From: Gentiana macrophylla
Taxonomy: Eukaryota; Streptophyta; Magnoliopsida; Gentianales; Gentianaceae
Length of the DNA stretch: 64,000 nt
Assembly (NCBI GenBank): GCA_026214975.1
Contig: JAOBSW010000577.1
Coordinates: 54,051-118,050 of the forward strand
Direction: 5' to 3'
Within the stretch, counting starts at the first letter, position 1. Each line of letters starts with the position of its first letter. This document shows positions 24,408-37,104 of this stretch, one piece after another. Under the pieces are notes generated by a model, which saw only the letters and a program-made list of their open reading frames with translations, had not been told where the DNA came from and did not search any database. Made by a program: the position numbers and the translations under genes.

Positions 24408-24558
24408 AAGAGCTTGGATCATTTCTTGTTCACTGCAACATGCGAGATTGTGAGACCCAAAACATCACTAAATTAAAAAAAGGACCATAACGATGTCTTT
24501 TGGTCTCCACCCTACACTGCACGGTTCTATGCGCAAGAGATGATCCAAGCTCTCTTCT
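24408..24558. mobile_element. Short MITE-like inverted repeat
   Basis: The left end GAGCTTGGATCATTTCTTG and the complement of the right end GAGCTTGGATCATCTCTTG match at 18 of 19 bases, and weaker pairing continues to GGAGACC/TGAGACC. The core is about 150 bp and non-coding. No clear target duplication was seen. Confidence 0.5.
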
Positions 24559-24643
24559 TTTAGAAGGTGCAACCCGAATGGCACTCCAAGTTTCACATCC
24601 AGATAAGGAAGGTCCTTCAACCCTACTGAAATCCCAAGAAAAG

Positions 24644-25250
24644 TGATATTGTCGGAAATATCGGGTTTGCGGTAACAATTATTTAAAGTGGATATATAGC
24701 TATTTGTGTGTGATTTCTTAAGTGAGAAGAGGTGGATATCATGAACCACGGTGGTCGGACTTGAACTATGAATAAGACGATGAGTGTGCCGACAAATTGA
24801 CAGAGTAGTTCTGTGTATATTCTTTTTAGATCCTTTTCTGTTACATTATGGCCCTGTATATATAGCCAACATGCTAATGATAATTAGCTAAACATGACAA
24901 GACGTTAAGAGAACATAGTTAAGCATAATTATGCATAAGTAAGCAAGACAGTTATCAAGACAGGCTTGCGGAGTGCGGGCTTGACAAACAGTCGAGCTTA
25001 TCTCTTCCTTTATCTCGTCGTGATCAGCTTCGAGCTGGTTGGCCTAATGAGGTGGGCTGTAACCGACGTGTCGAGGTGCGAACACAACGATCCCTTAGAC
25101 CTAAAGGATGGGGTCGTTGAGGATCGACTCTTGTCTGGATCCGACTCATAGAGTGCGGACTTACCGGTCAACGGCCCAAGATCCGTCATTGGGCCCTAAT
25201 CCAAGCCCAAATTGAGATACTCGGATTGTAATCCGGGTTTGGGTATATCA
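24644..25250 (-). mobile_element. Solo LTR, family of the element at 37105
   Basis: It has TG...CA ends on the minus strand (TGATATACCCAAACCC ... CCGACAATATCA) and a perfect 5-bp target duplication AAAAG (24639-24643 and 25251-25255). A minus-strand TATATATA near 24855 is placed as in an LTR promoter. The same ends and order are found in the LTR at 37105-37623 on the other strand. No coding part remains, so it arose by LTR-LTR recombination. Confidence 0.88.
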
Positions 25251-25282
25251 AAAAGAAAGGGAAGATCTGTCATAGGAAGTCC

Positions 25283-25384
25283 TTATTGGTCCGGACCGTC
25301 GGATGAGCGTCATTTGTACATACAGAGAAAACAGTTTTTGTACGTTTCTACAAATAACACTCATCTGACGGTCCAGTCCAATAA
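25283..25384. repeat. Imperfect 36-bp hairpin upstream of the kinase-like gene
   Basis: TTATTGGTCCGGACCGTC (25283) pairs with its complement ending at 25384, with about five mismatches over 36 bases and a loop of about 30 (25319-25348). It lies between the solo LTR and the kinase-like gene, 620 bp before that ATG. It may be a tiny MITE or part of the promoter. Confidence 0.6.
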
Positions 25385-26002
25385 TAACTCTTTTCGAAAG
25401 AATCTCCCGAAACAAAATAAAAATATAAAAAAAATGTGTACCGTTTAGTACTAGATTCTCTTTGGTATTCACTTTATTGAAATTATGTTAAAGGACATAA
25501 ACTTTACAGCAATTCATGTGGGGTGATCTTGAGCTGTTCTCTGTTACAAAATTGTCTCCATTGTTCCTTACAATGACTTCTATTCCCCAAGTAGATTCTT
25601 CATATCTTCAACATTTTGCTCCTATTAATCTGGGCTTCTGTGAACAAAGCAAAATTTAAAACCTTCTTGTTTAATTCTTCACTTTGTTTTAAAAGGTACA
25701 AGTTGCATTATTATACTGTAATAATGTATGATATTCATAGACCACTGTCAATAAGCGCACAATGATCTACTTTGCATGCAGTACTTCAAGTAAAATTTCG
25801 ACTTTCGACCTCTCTGATAGTCGAGTTTTGTGGATAAATTCGACTCGAGCGAGGTCGAATTTCACTGTGTCGTCCCAAAAATAGGTTGACTGTGGTGCCA
25901 ACAGCAGTGCCCTATTCATAAGAGATTAACCTTATTTTTATTTGTGAATGGCAGGTTCAATGTTCATATCTATCAAAGAAGGTGTGAACAATTCTTTTTT
26001 GC
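25385..26002. other. Upstream region of the kinase-like gene
   Basis: It should hold the promoter and leader. No single convincing TATA box was chosen. A TCGACTCGAGCGAGGTCGAA patch (about 25840-25860) is locally palindromic. No other gene is seen. Confidence 0.3.
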
Positions 26003-28928
26003 ATGGAAACATCATATTCAATCATAGGTGGTATACTAGGTGGGCTAGTATTGTTGCTAATGATCATAGTGATAAGTTGGTTTTGTGTGTTAAAATTTAG
26101 AAGAAGGTTTTTCAACAGAAACTCAGATGATACCGATTCATCGGCACCATCTGTAGGTAATTACGTGATACTGTATACTTGTAAACCATTGATCAATGAA
26201 TGAAACCATATTATGTTTGTATTTGGATGTCTGTATGTGTTAATGTTGGCACATACTCTCTCGCTTATGTCCATAATTAAGGGTGGCACGTTCAAGTGCA
26301 TTGTGTTTAGAGATACGTAAATTACCAACTTTTCTAAGTTTTTGAGAGAAGTGGTAATTCAACGTGGAATTAGAGCAAAAGTTGTGAAGAGTTCGACCTC
26401 TTTATAGGCATTGTTTTGCCCTTTATATGTCTCTGTGTGTTAATGGGGTGGGGGGGGGGGGTGTTTGAAGTGTATTATGTTTACGTATCTCCCTATCAAC
26501 ATAAAACTTTTAGAGCACGTAAATATTAGTTTCACGACTAAATGATCAGACCGCACTTTTATATTATTGATCATTTTCGGACAACCGATATCAATAACAG
26601 GTATGACATTGTAATCAATAGTACAAAAGTATGTTGTGGTCCTGACCGTTTAATGTAGAATCAACACTTCTCTCAGAATAGATGGTAATTCAACATATCA
26701 ATCAATAGATTTCACTGTGATTAATGATTTATAAATATGTAGTGACACAATGTTATGAAAGAAAAGAATCACTTTCTTTTAAAGTAGTTTGTGATGTTAA
26801 GTTTTTAAGTTTTGAAGTGGAGATGAAAAGGGGACCAATAAGCCCATCATTGCAAGAAGGCAGGCAATTCAGAATGGAAGATTTGGAGCAAGCTACAATC
26901 AATTTTAATGAAAATAACATTATTGGATTTGGAAGTTTTGGTATGGTTTTCAATGGTTTGCTTTTTGATGGGACTGTGGTGGCTATAAAGAGACACATTG
27001 GCACACCTTCTCAAGAATTTGTACATGAGGTATGAATATAACTTCAATTTAATTTCTTTTTATCCATATAACCTCACTTAAACATCTTAAATCCCGTTAA
27101 ACGCCCCCTTAAAACTCACCTTAAACCGCTTCTTCAATTTTGTTTTTTTTTTTTTTTTTTGAAAACTTATCTAAGAAAAGAAAAGGTCTCAACCCGGCTA
27201 ATACATGTAATTTACCTTATCAAGGTGTGATGTTCGATTTTTCAGAGAGGCTGAATATGAATATTTGACCTCTAATTGTGCCACTAAAGATAAAATGCAA
27301 AATTTGATCATTATAGATAGATAGTTAAAATTTTGAGATTTGTTTAATTTTTTTCTTTTCTAAAATGTTGGATATTTAAATAGGTGAAAATTTTATCAAG
27401 GCTTCAACATGGCAACATTGTTAACCTTATTGGTTTCTGCCAAGAAAGTGGATACCAAATTTTAGTGTATGACTACTTGCCCAATGGCAGCATCTGTAAT
27501 CATTTATACGGTAAATCCCATATTAATGTATTCTTTATTTTACAGATTCAGATACCATTTTATTAATTTTACAAAATCTTATTCAGTGTTGGTGTATATA
27601 TATTAACACAATAAAAAGTGAATAATCTTACTTAATGTACTTTGTGTGTAGTGTTTTCTTTATCTGTATCACTCTTGTTTGAATATATAGCATATAACTC
27701 ATTTTTGTAATTTAAAGATTTGAGTATGATTTTTTTTTTTTTTTTGTTGCAAATGATATTTTGCAGTTCTAAAGTATTTAAAACTCTATTTTATAGATTT
27801 AATTATCATCGTAAACTAATGCAAGTGTTCTTATACGTATTACGTTATACTAAATTATAATGTATAGTTTCTCATGTTATAATAATTACGCTATTGACAG
27901 ACACCGGAAAAGGCGAAGCAACACAATTAGAATTCAATCAAAGGTTGTCTATTGCTGTTGGGGCAGCAAAAGGTGTTTTTTTTCTTCTTCTTCTTCTTCC
28001 TTAGAAATAACGAATGCGAGTTAGCTCAGACGATAAAAAACAAGTCATTTTTCTACATAAAATCACGAGTTTTAATTCGAGAGTGTGTCGTTGGACGGAT
28101 TACAGGCTTACGGTACTTGCATGGAAGAAATCCTTGCGTAGTTCATGGCGATTTCAAGGCAGCAAATGTATTGGTAGATGAGAATTTCATTGCTAAAGTT
28201 TCAAATGCAGGAATTGCTCAACTACTCAAGAAAATCGAAGACGTGGGTCCATCTACCTCGAGTTCTTTGAACCCTTTAAACGATCCCGGGTAACGAACTT
28301 TCTTTCGGTTAATTCCATGTTCTTTCTCATTCTAATCGACAAAAACAAAAGACAGTCGATATATGGAAGCATTCGTAGTAAAATATATACCCGAATGATA
28401 ATTGGTTCAACACGTGTCTGTTTTTTTTGTAGGCGGGTCCCAACAAGTAGAATATCTCAAACTAGTGACGTGTACAACTTTGGGATATTTCTATTAGAGC
28501 TAGTAACCGGAAAAGAGACGTCCAACACGGAGGCATTCGAGTCAAACGACAACAACGTTGTTGTCCAATGGGTATGTCCAAACAACCTAGTACAAAAATA
28601 TAAGAGAGACTACGTACAGTAGGCCTAAATGGTTCGTTTCATTCGTGATATTTTGATACTATATATCGGTGATAATCAGGTTAAAGAACAACTTCAATCA
28701 AACCAATTAGTAGACGACATGCTAGTTGGAGGCTACACTGCGGAAGGAATGAGAGATCTCGTAAAACTGGTATTACAGTGCACAACGTTTCCTGTAACAT
28801 CGAGGCCGACCATGGAAATAGTGGTCAAAGAGCTCGAACGGATACTCGAGAAAGAAATCATGCTCACAACCGGCACGGTTGAAGGAGGTCCTACTGTTAC
28901 ATTGGGGAGCCAACTTTTCACCAAGTAA
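26003..28928 (+). CDS. Membrane-anchored protein kinase-like protein, probably inactive
   Basis: Seven exons join without any frame break: 26003-26156, 26818-27029, 27384-27510, 27901-27972, 28106-28289, 28433-28571, 28680-28928 (1137 bases, 378 residues). Residues 7-30 form a single membrane segment (GGILGGLVLLLMIIVISWF) followed by a basic KFRRRFF stop; there is no ectodomain. The kinase-like domain starts near residue 70: glycine loop GFGSFG (88-93), lysine K109 in AIKR and the helix-C glutamate E122 are present. HRDLK reads HGDFK (202-206, the Asp kept), but DFG reads NAG (222-224), losing the Mg-binding Asp, and the APE motif is degraded (VPT). The tail TVTLGSQLFTK ends the protein. I recall a plant RLCK-like family with a similar HGNFK/DAG pattern, so some change is ancestral. 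Likely a pseudokinase scaffold at a membrane. The start rests on the first ATG of exon 1; an upstream exon is possible. Confidence 0.85.
28012..28085 (+). mobile_element. SINE-like remnant in kinase-like gene intron 4
   Basis: TTAGCTCAGACGA (about 28020-28032) looks like a tRNA A box, and GAGTTTTAATTCGAGAG (28066-28082) like a decayed B box, at tRNA-like spacing. It fills most of the 133-base intron. Evidence is limited to these two boxes. Confidence 0.35.
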
Positions 28929-29162
28929 CATGAATGGAAAGACTGATGATATATCATACTATGATTAATAGCTCAAAAAAAAAAAAAAAAAAAGACTTGA
29001 TTGATGAAGCATATACTAATTTATCAAGTTTGTGGGGTTTGACCCCTACTATAAAATACTTCTCGAATCACGAAGTCTCCTATAGTGTGTTAAAACATTT
29101 AATGCAGAAACTGGACATGAAAATACCGGTTTACTACAAATCTCAATGCATAATTAATAATA

Positions 29163-29427
29163 CATCTGTCTCAAAATATAAGTCATCTTAAGAGTTTTTA
29201 CACAGATTAAAGAAGTCGTTGAGTGTCATAAATCTGAAGGTAAATGTCTAAAATACCTCTTGACTCTCATTAATGCAATAGTTGTTAAGTAATGAAAGTG
29301 GTGGATTGATAATAAATTAGGGATAAGATAGAGAAATGAGCAACAAATGTTGCATTGGTAATGTAGAATGACTTATATTGTTGGACAAATCTAAAAGTGT
29401 AGCATGACTTATATTTTGAGACTGATG
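29163..29427. mobile_element. Stowaway-like MITE
   Basis: TA-flanked (29161-29162 and 29428-29429) inverted ends CATCTGTCTCAAAATATAAG and, complemented, CATCAGTCTCAAAATATAAG differ at one base in 20. The GTCTCAAAATATAAGTCA end is a Stowaway variant. Non-coding AT-rich core, 265 bp, just downstream of the kinase-like gene. Confidence 0.82.
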
Positions 29428-29429
29428 TA

Positions 29430-31023
29430 GTACATAAATAAAGCATCATTGTGCTTACAACAATCCATATCATTACAATTACATAAGTTTCACACTTCAT
29501 AACAAATACAAGCTCCTTACCGCATCACACTAATTACAATCACAATGCCTATAACCTCATTGTAACGAATCATTAAGAATACCCGGATACTATAGAAGAC
29601 GACATGATGAATGTATTTTCCCATATACCATGTAAAGTCCAGAGAAACCGCAGTAAGGACAGGAGTAGCAATCGCCCTAATCCTTACCACCTTTATGTGG
29701 TGACGGAAGGTGTCAATCTAGTGAAAATGTTAAAGGGGTGAGATATGAAGCTCAATATGAAAACACAACATCAAAGGAAACTATACCATTTATTGGGGTC
29801 ATGATCAAGTTTCAAGATAGAGGAGCTGGTATTTAAAACCCATGCCTCTCTAACCGACATTTGTCCTTCAGGGAGGCCAATTGTTCGTCTTGGAGAGAGC
29901 GTTCTGACAACGGGCCACCAAAGGTTGGATGGATCAGCCTATTGATAAACACCGACCAGGTCGTAACGTAACCATATTCTAATGAACGGCAAGCATCGGT
30001 TGGAGGACTAGGCGCGCACTAAGCATACGCGATAGAAGCATGACAGACATAGCGCGCCTAAAAGGCTACGACGCGAGGCTGTGAGCGAGCAGAGGATTGA
30101 AAGCTACTCGTCATACGGAAAGCCCGGTTTTCGAATCCGGAGTGGGATCGTAGGAGTTTCCAATTGATGGCAGGGTATCCAAAGCAAAGTATCCATTCAT
30201 ATGGCGGTAGAAAGGCCAATAAGGTAATCCCCTCTTTCGAGACCAGTTGAGCAGCGTACTGGGGACAAACAAATAGCCCATTTCTTTGGCCTATCAGGAG
30301 TATTATATTTCGCAGAATGAAATGCATAAAGCAGAGATCGTATATAAAAGCTAGCAACTAACATGTATACCATACAAGATCATTTTCAACCATTTAGGAC
30401 ATGAATCATACTTTTAACATTAAAATGACATAGATGTTCCTATAAACATGGTTTCTGTTCCATAACAATGAATATTTGAGGCTGCATTTACTTGTAAAAA
30501 TCCACATCGGTAAATTAATGTCCTGCTCACCTCCATATAAGTGTGAGGCATAAATGACTCTTTCAACTCGGGTTAGCCCTTTTAGACCAAGCGAGGACGG
30601 CGGTCTAAGCAGTTGACCGGACCTTTATGACTCATTTAGCGCTACCAGATCGGGTCCCGGGCGTTCTATGAATGGTATTCGAGCGACTATCATCATACGG
30701 AACTAAGTATCACACCGTGAGAAGCGGTGGGGGCCACCTCTAGAATCCTATGGTAGGAATGAACTGAGACATGTCTTGGCCGTCCTGGCGAGGACGCCAG
30801 TCCCTTATAAGGGGGAGTTATGGTTTTTATTATGGTTGTTGGGGTTGGGATAGGTAGAAAACCGACTAGAAACTGCATGAAAGTCGTTGGATATGATATT
30901 TTGGATTCAAATCCCACCGGGCCTCTGTAGCTATACAAAACAACGCCCAAGGAGGGGGGGGAGGGGGGCAAATTTTTTTTTTCTTCCTTTTATTGAGGGG
31001 AAGGCGCGAGATTCCGAATTTAA
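29430..31023. other. Intergenic, repeat-derived, no gene recognised
   Basis: No coding exon can be supported. A segment at about 30535-30680 (TTAGCCCTTTTAGACCAAGC ... GTCTAAGCAGTTGACCGG) is related to 41985-42115 (TTAGTCCTTTTAGACCAAAT ... GTCTAATCAGTTGACTGG), so it belongs to a dispersed repeat, perhaps an LTR end. GGTTTTCGAATCCGG near 30125 resembles a tRNA B box with two extra T. G-rich runs lie at 30951-30968. Confidence 0.45.
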
Positions 31024-31857
31024 GGGCATTCAGAAGAAGGTTCTATATGATGTCATATCCCTAAAATGAAGATAAAAGATAGAGTTTACTCCCAAATAGC
31101 TCCGCGTCAGATCAGGCACTTTCAGCATGCTGAAGCTCTATATGCCGCCATATCTCTAAAATGAAGATAAAAAATATAGTTTGCCTCAAATAGTTTTCCA
31201 GAGAGAGAGTCCTATCCTATTTATTTTTAGGGATATGAACAGTCAGATCCTACTTGTGGGGATGCACTATTCACGCCTAAACATATTTAATTATTAAAAA
31301 TTATAGGGATAGGGATATGGATGCTGCTGGAGTGAAATAATAAATATTTAATGTGTAGAAATAGGGTTGTGAGGTAGAATATGCATTATTTAATATTATT
31401 TAAAATGTTATAGGGATAAGGATATGGATGTTGTTGTGGAGGTTTTTGAATTGAGATGTTGTAAAATAGGGGCATGTAGTATTTTATATTATTTTAGAGA
31501 AAAAATTTAGGGATTCTGCTGGGAGTGCCCAGAGTCTCTATCCCTATTTATTTTTAGGGATATGAACAGTGCATCCCTATTTGTGAGGATGCACTATTCA
31601 CGTCCCTAAACATATTTAATTATTAAAAATTATATGGATAAAGATAGAGATACTGCTGGCGTGAAATAATAAATATTTAATATGTATGAATAAAGTTGTG
31701 AGATAGAATATGTATTATTTAATATTTAAAATGTTATAAGGATAAAGACAGGGATGCTGTTGTGGAGATTTTTGAATTAAATGTTGTAAAATAGGGATAT
31801 ATATTATTTTATATTATTTTAGGGATAAAATATGATGATTGTGATAAGAATGCCCTA
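31024..31857. mobile_element. MITE with a partial tandem second copy
   Basis: The first copy (31024-31530, GGGCATTC ... GAGTGCCC) is followed directly by a second (31531-31857, ending AAGAATGCCC) that lacks the first 180 bases. The repeated blocks are TATTTATTTTTAGGGATATG, GGATGCACTATTCACG, ATTTAATTATTAAAAATTAT and GAAATAATAAATATTTAAT. A third copy lies inverted at 37819-38215. The ends pair as GGGCATTC-N-AG-N-AGA with GGGCACTCCCAGCAGA. No coding capacity; no clear target duplication. Confidence 0.75.
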
Positions 31858-32957
31858 ACGTTTCCTACGGGTTTCTAAGTAATTTTCCGAAGTTTTTCAG
31901 ATATATTTACAATAGTAAATCACATTTATAACGTATTATGAATCTGATACCGACGTAAGGTATAAAATTGAAACTCACAATCTGGTCGCTCACGACCTCT
32001 CTCCAAAATAAAATAAAATAAAATAATAAATAATAATAAAAAAAAAACCCTTCATTAATTATCTTCTTCTGCATTGAGAAGCCCATATAAGTTTTATAGT
32101 TCATCAAATAAAAATAAAAAATTATAAAAAAATAAAATGACCACCAAATACGCATGAAAAGGATAAGAAAACAAAAGGCTTAAAGTTCAATATCGTTCCC
32201 CTGAATTTGGAGATAAAAATACAAAGTGTTGGCCAAATTCATATTTGACAACAATTTACTATATAACTTATCCAACTAAGGAAGCATTAAACACTTTTTT
32301 TTTTAAATTTTTTATCTTCCTTTCACATTCCCTTGTATACTCTCTTTGCCACCACAATTGCCCAAACACAAGAACTTGGAATTCATTCCAATGATTAATG
32401 CTTGTTCATTAAATAAACATCTAAAAGGGGATCAAGAAAAGCTTGTAGATTTGCAGTCAAATTTTGATAGAAGAATGGTGTGGGATTTGAACTTCTTAGC
32501 TCATCTAGGAAAAAAAAGACGGCTACTTTTCGATAAATAAAAAAGTTCTAAAGATCTGGGGATGATATATAGATTTTTCAACTTATTTTATGATAGATAT
32601 ACAACCGTTTGTAGGTTGGTTAAACCGAGTAACATACACATCGTATCCTTCCATTTCTGTTCTCTTTCACATAGTAAGAGTAGTGTGTATGGTTGGTGTG
32701 GAGCGTAGAAATGATGCATGTTACTTAATACGATCTTTCCTATAACGGTTGTCAGGAAGCCTCATTGGACTAGAGGAAGGGAGCCAATGAAGGAGAACCA
32801 TATGGCTTATTCAAAATATAAATGGCTGCCACATTACGGTCTTATGAACACCGAGTTGTGTAACCATCATTGAATTGAGATGATTACTCGAAAAACAGAG
32901 AAAGAGAGAAACAGAGGGAGAGACACATAGAGAGAGAGAGTGCACCGGTTCAATTGC
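31858..32957. other. Downstream of the ZFN-type gene
   Basis: No second gene is seen. The right-hand part (about 32860-32957) is the likely 3' untranslated region of the CCCH gene, including a GA-rich run at 32890-32940. The rest is AT-rich and unrecognised. Confidence 0.4.
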
Positions 32958-35900
32958 TTAGCTTGACGTCCGAACATCAGAGGTGGTTGAACCAGATGGC
33001 ATAGTGGTTGAATGGGGAACAGTTGCGCTTTTTGAGAATAAAGAACCAACTGAGGAACTAGAAGTGCCCAGATAAGACATTCGGCTCGAGAACGTGTCTT
33101 TGGTGGATCCAGACAGTAGTTCAGGCCTTAAGTCTGAGGATGAAGATGATGGAGCTAATGTAGCCATGGAAGATCCAACCGGGTATGGAGCCACCGGCAT
33201 ATCAGCCAATGACGATGCAGAAGGACTGTAACTTAGTGTTCCCATTGGATGATTATATTTGCATGATGGCCCGATTTGCATACTCCATTTTGTGCATAGT
33301 GAGTACAAATTGGAGCCTCCTGAAAAAGAAAACGAAAAAGTGAACCATGAAGGGCTATTATGTCAAATCAAAGTATCTGGAAAGTTATGCTTACTGCTTA
33401 CATACCGGACGAAGAGGTAGGCCCATGGGGCTGAGAGCGAAATTTGCTTTTAGTAATGAACTCCATTCAGGGGGATGATGGTAACGACACGAGGCCCCGA
33501 ATTTGCAATCCCCAGTTCTCATATAATACTGGCATTCAATCTGGCCAGGTCTTTCTGGAAACGCCTTTTCTTGATTATTGCTACTTCCAGCAGAAGTAGG
33601 AGGAACGGATACATACTGTCCTGTATACGCCGGTGCAGACGGAGATAACTGTGTTAAACCATAAACCGGGGTAGCTCCGACTGTAGGTGGGGTACTTGCA
33701 GATGCTACAGGACTCACTGGTGCCTGCATATTGTGTATAGAGCAACGATTACTCGAAAAAACATAAAAAGCAGTCCAGAAGATGATTCTATCAACAAGTG
33801 ACTATTTAGTATATATATATATATACATACTGGGTAAGAAGTCCACCCGGGAACAGGAACCATCCCGGTGGGAAGCAGCATGGGACCATAGGTTCCAGGC
33901 ATGTATGAGCCAGGAAGAAGAGTAGGCCTAGTTACTGGCCAGTTTCCGGCAACTACACCGTATGGTTGAGATGATTGAAGAGGAGGTTGCATAGTAGGGT
34001 AAACTGAAGGTGCAGGTAGGGGTGTTGGTGCAGGAATAATAGGTCCAGGCACTGGTGCGGTTATTTGTACACCGGCCGGCTGTGGATGATGAAATTTACA
34101 TGTAACACCAAACTTACACTGCCCTGTTTTCACATAATAAGAGCATTCTTTTTCGCCCTGTGTGACAAAATCTATACAAGTAAGAATTTACATCTAGCAT
34201 ATGATCAAAATAGTAAGAATACGAATTTTAAGGGAAAGCAGACCGGACGCAACGGGTATCCATGGATAGTAAGACCTGCTGGAGATTGTGGACCAACTCC
34301 CTGTTTTGGATGGTGATACTTGCATGAAGCACCAAATTTGCACATTCCTGTTTTCATATAATACTGCAGAACAAGATGCATATAAAAAAGTACATCAAAA
34401 ATAAGATTGGCATGCTGTCCTGCAGGAACTATAATCAACAACAGAACAATACTCAAACCACCAAAAAAGGAAGAAGAATAGTTCTGAACTCACGGGAATT
34501 CCACGTTTCACCTTTATTTACGAAAATATATTCATCTGATTACACTTGAAACATGAGTTTAATGGAATTTATGAAGGCAGAAGGGAATAAAGGAAACAGA
34601 CACAAATACTGTTCACATGGAAGTAACCCTCAGTGGCCCCCCTCCCCCCCCCCACCCCACCCCCACATCCCGAAAAGAAGAACCTAGGTAAGAACAGAAC
34701 ATCAGGTGATAATTCCAAATCCAATAATATATAGAAGCAACTACAAATTCAAAAGACAGAAAAAGACAAGTTTGCCGTTACTAAAGCTGCAGTGCCTCGT
34801 TTCTTAGCACAGACATATGAAGACAAATTAAAAGCTCACCATTACCAATCGCTAAAAAACCAAATTCAAGTCAAGTATAAAAGTTTGTTCCTTTTTCAGT
34901 TTGTTCCTTTTCTTTTTTCCTCATCCTGATTGGTAGACTACTGATAACAGTTATGCTTATAAATTATTTTAAACGAACTTAATGCTAAAGTGCATTAATT
35001 TAAGACAAAACGTTCTTTTCTGCATGTAATGATCGATCATATCAAAGAAGAAGATGAACTCTACGATATCTTCAGATCTCGCGGAAATTTTTCCATAACT
35101 CGTTACTTACATGTTCTTAAGTTTTAGTTACGATGATTAATGCAGCATGACAGAGAACATGGCTAACATGCACACTCTTAAAAGTGCAGTTAAAAATGGA
35201 TCAGACAATTCAGCAGCAAGTTCCACAATGCTAGGAAAAATACAAAATCAAAATTCACAAAACACGGAGAAATTCCAGCTTGAACGATCCCTGATTGAAG
35301 GATATAAAAAAAAAAAAAAAAAAACAAGAAAAACACGTGTTTTACTAAGTCACTTTATCATTGATCCCATGCAAGAAAAGAGTCCTAGCTAGAAATTTGC
35401 CTACCCTGATACCAAACCGTTGAATAAAAGCTCCGGTTTCGCAACCAATTACATACACTAAAAGAAAATACCTGGCAAACAGGTTGACCCACTCGATCTG
35501 GGTATTCTCCTCTGCTGGCCCTCATAGCTCCCATGATCTAATTTCATAATCACCAAATTAAAGAAACGAATTTTAGATTTGCCATTAGTGCTCTAGATTA
35601 CCTTTGGCTCCCCAAACTGCAAACTATAAAATAAATAAATAAAAAATACTGCTTGAAGAGTGTTGTGCTTATTATACATTAAGCCTATTGTGAAAGATGT
35701 TAATTCAAAGTAATATCAGAGCATGAGGTCGTGGGATGTCATGGTTTCAAAAACTCACTGCCTCCACTTCCTTTCCATTTATATATATTGTATAAGTATT
35801 TGGTGACCTTATCGGCTTTGTATACCCTTGTGTGTTGTATGTAAATTTACTCACCCCTCAGGATTAGGAAAGAAAAGAGAGGAAAGGATTTCTCTTTTAG

Positions 35901-36696
35901 GGCCTTCTGGAAATGGCGAGGAACAAAAGGAAACAATCTATCTTTAACCAAGTATTTTATTTATTCACCAAAATTCCATTCTTTCACAATGTCTACAAGT
36001 GAAAATTTATTTTTGTTAGATTCTCCAAACATACTTTTTGATCCTTCATTTCCTTTCCTTTCCTTTCCATCAAGGTTAATCCAAACACGAACACTAAATT
36101 TCATAATCACTTTTCACCTCTCTTTTCTTTTCTGTCATAATCTTTTACCTCCATTTCCTTCTATCCAAAGAGAGATGGTAATTCAACTCAACGATACACA
36201 ATGAAAAAAGATCAAATGAATCATACACCTAAAAGTCAGTGATCACAAAAGAATATGCACTAGAAAACCAATAAAATGTACCCCTAAAAAGCTCAAATTC
36301 AACGGAAATTACCACGCTACGATCACGAGGATGATTAAACCGACATCTTGCACCATATCCACAATATCCAGTCCTCAGATAATACATACAATCAGCGGCT
36401 TCCGGCCGTTCCGGGTAAGATTCCGGCCCACCTCCGATACCTAATTGCCACATAGGCTCTGCATTATACCCAAATCAAACAAAAATCAACAGATTCAATC
36501 CAACCCTATATTCCGCCAAATTTAACTGAAATTCAAATGAAATTAATCAAAAACAAAATAAATACATTCCAAATTTAACAAAATCCTATCATAACTAACC
36601 TTCAAGCCCTGTTTCTCCACTAGGTGCTGTCCATTCCGCCATAGAATCAGCCTCAGATGCTCCCTCCATTGTCTGGGCCCCACTGTACCTCTCCAT
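32958..36696 (-). CDS. CCCH zinc-finger protein, ZFN1/ZFN3-like
   Basis: Seven GT/AG exons: 36600-36696, 36313-36458, 35472-35537, 34244-34363, 33831-34157, 33406-33723, 32958-33319. Expected length is about 478 residues. Five C-x8-C-x5-C-x3-H fingers are seen: [20 protein letters not shown] in exon 2, [18 protein letters not shown] in exon 4 (its first Cys from exon 3), [20 protein letters not shown] in exon 5, [20 protein letters not shown] in exon 6, and a fifth in exon 7. The linker after finger 3 is rich in Pro, Ala and Val ([17 protein letters not shown]), and the C-terminus is Ser/Thr-rich. The family binds RNA or DNA and acts in nucleus and cytoplasm. Exon 7 is 362 bases, one short: finger 5 starts [10 protein letters not shown] in one frame and continues [15 protein letters not shown] in the next, with the loss near GGCCC at 33268-33272. 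I regard this as a likely consensus error. A (GAA)n tract lies in the 5' leader at about 36796-36820. Confidence 0.88.
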
Positions 36697-37104
36697 TGTA
36701 CAACCGACTATTATATACAGTCAAAATTTACACTTTAAAAGAGTATAATAACAGTATGTATACAAACAACACTGAAATCTACAACAAACGAAAAAAGAAG
36801 AAGAAGAAGAAGAAGAGAGAGAGCTTTGTCTGAAGCAGTTATGGAGTGGCCTTTGATCGATGGGAGAAAAAAGAAAGATATTTTTTTTTTGTGAACTTTT
36901 TTCTAGTGAGAGAAAAAAGAAATGAGTTCTTTAGTGTTGCTTTTTCCCCACACTCTCTCTCTGTGAAGTGTCTAGTGTGGATGTAGGAAATGTTTTGCTT
37001 TTGTTTCTTTTCTCTTTTTTTCTTTCTTTTTTTTTGTCTATACGGAAAAAAATAATTAATTTTATTCATTAATTTAATTTTTATTTAAAATGTGTGATAC
37101 GTAT
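36697..37104. other. 5' leader and promoter region of the ZFN-type gene
   Basis: It holds GAA and GA microsatellites (about 36793-36825), common in plant leaders, T-rich runs and CTCTCTCTCTG (36950-36961). No TATA box was clearly placed. A solo LTR begins 408 bases upstream of the ATG, so the promoter may be short or shared with the LTR. Confidence 0.4.

Noticed and set aside
30085..30150. Possible tRNA gene around GGTTTTCGAATCC
   Set aside because: The T loop carries two extra bases, and no acceptor stem, anticodon arm or A box at proper spacing could be paired.
35147..35392. An 81-residue plus-strand frame
   Set aside because: It lies antisense in a ZFN intron, is rich in Asn and Ser and ends in a Lys run from poly-A; no family match.
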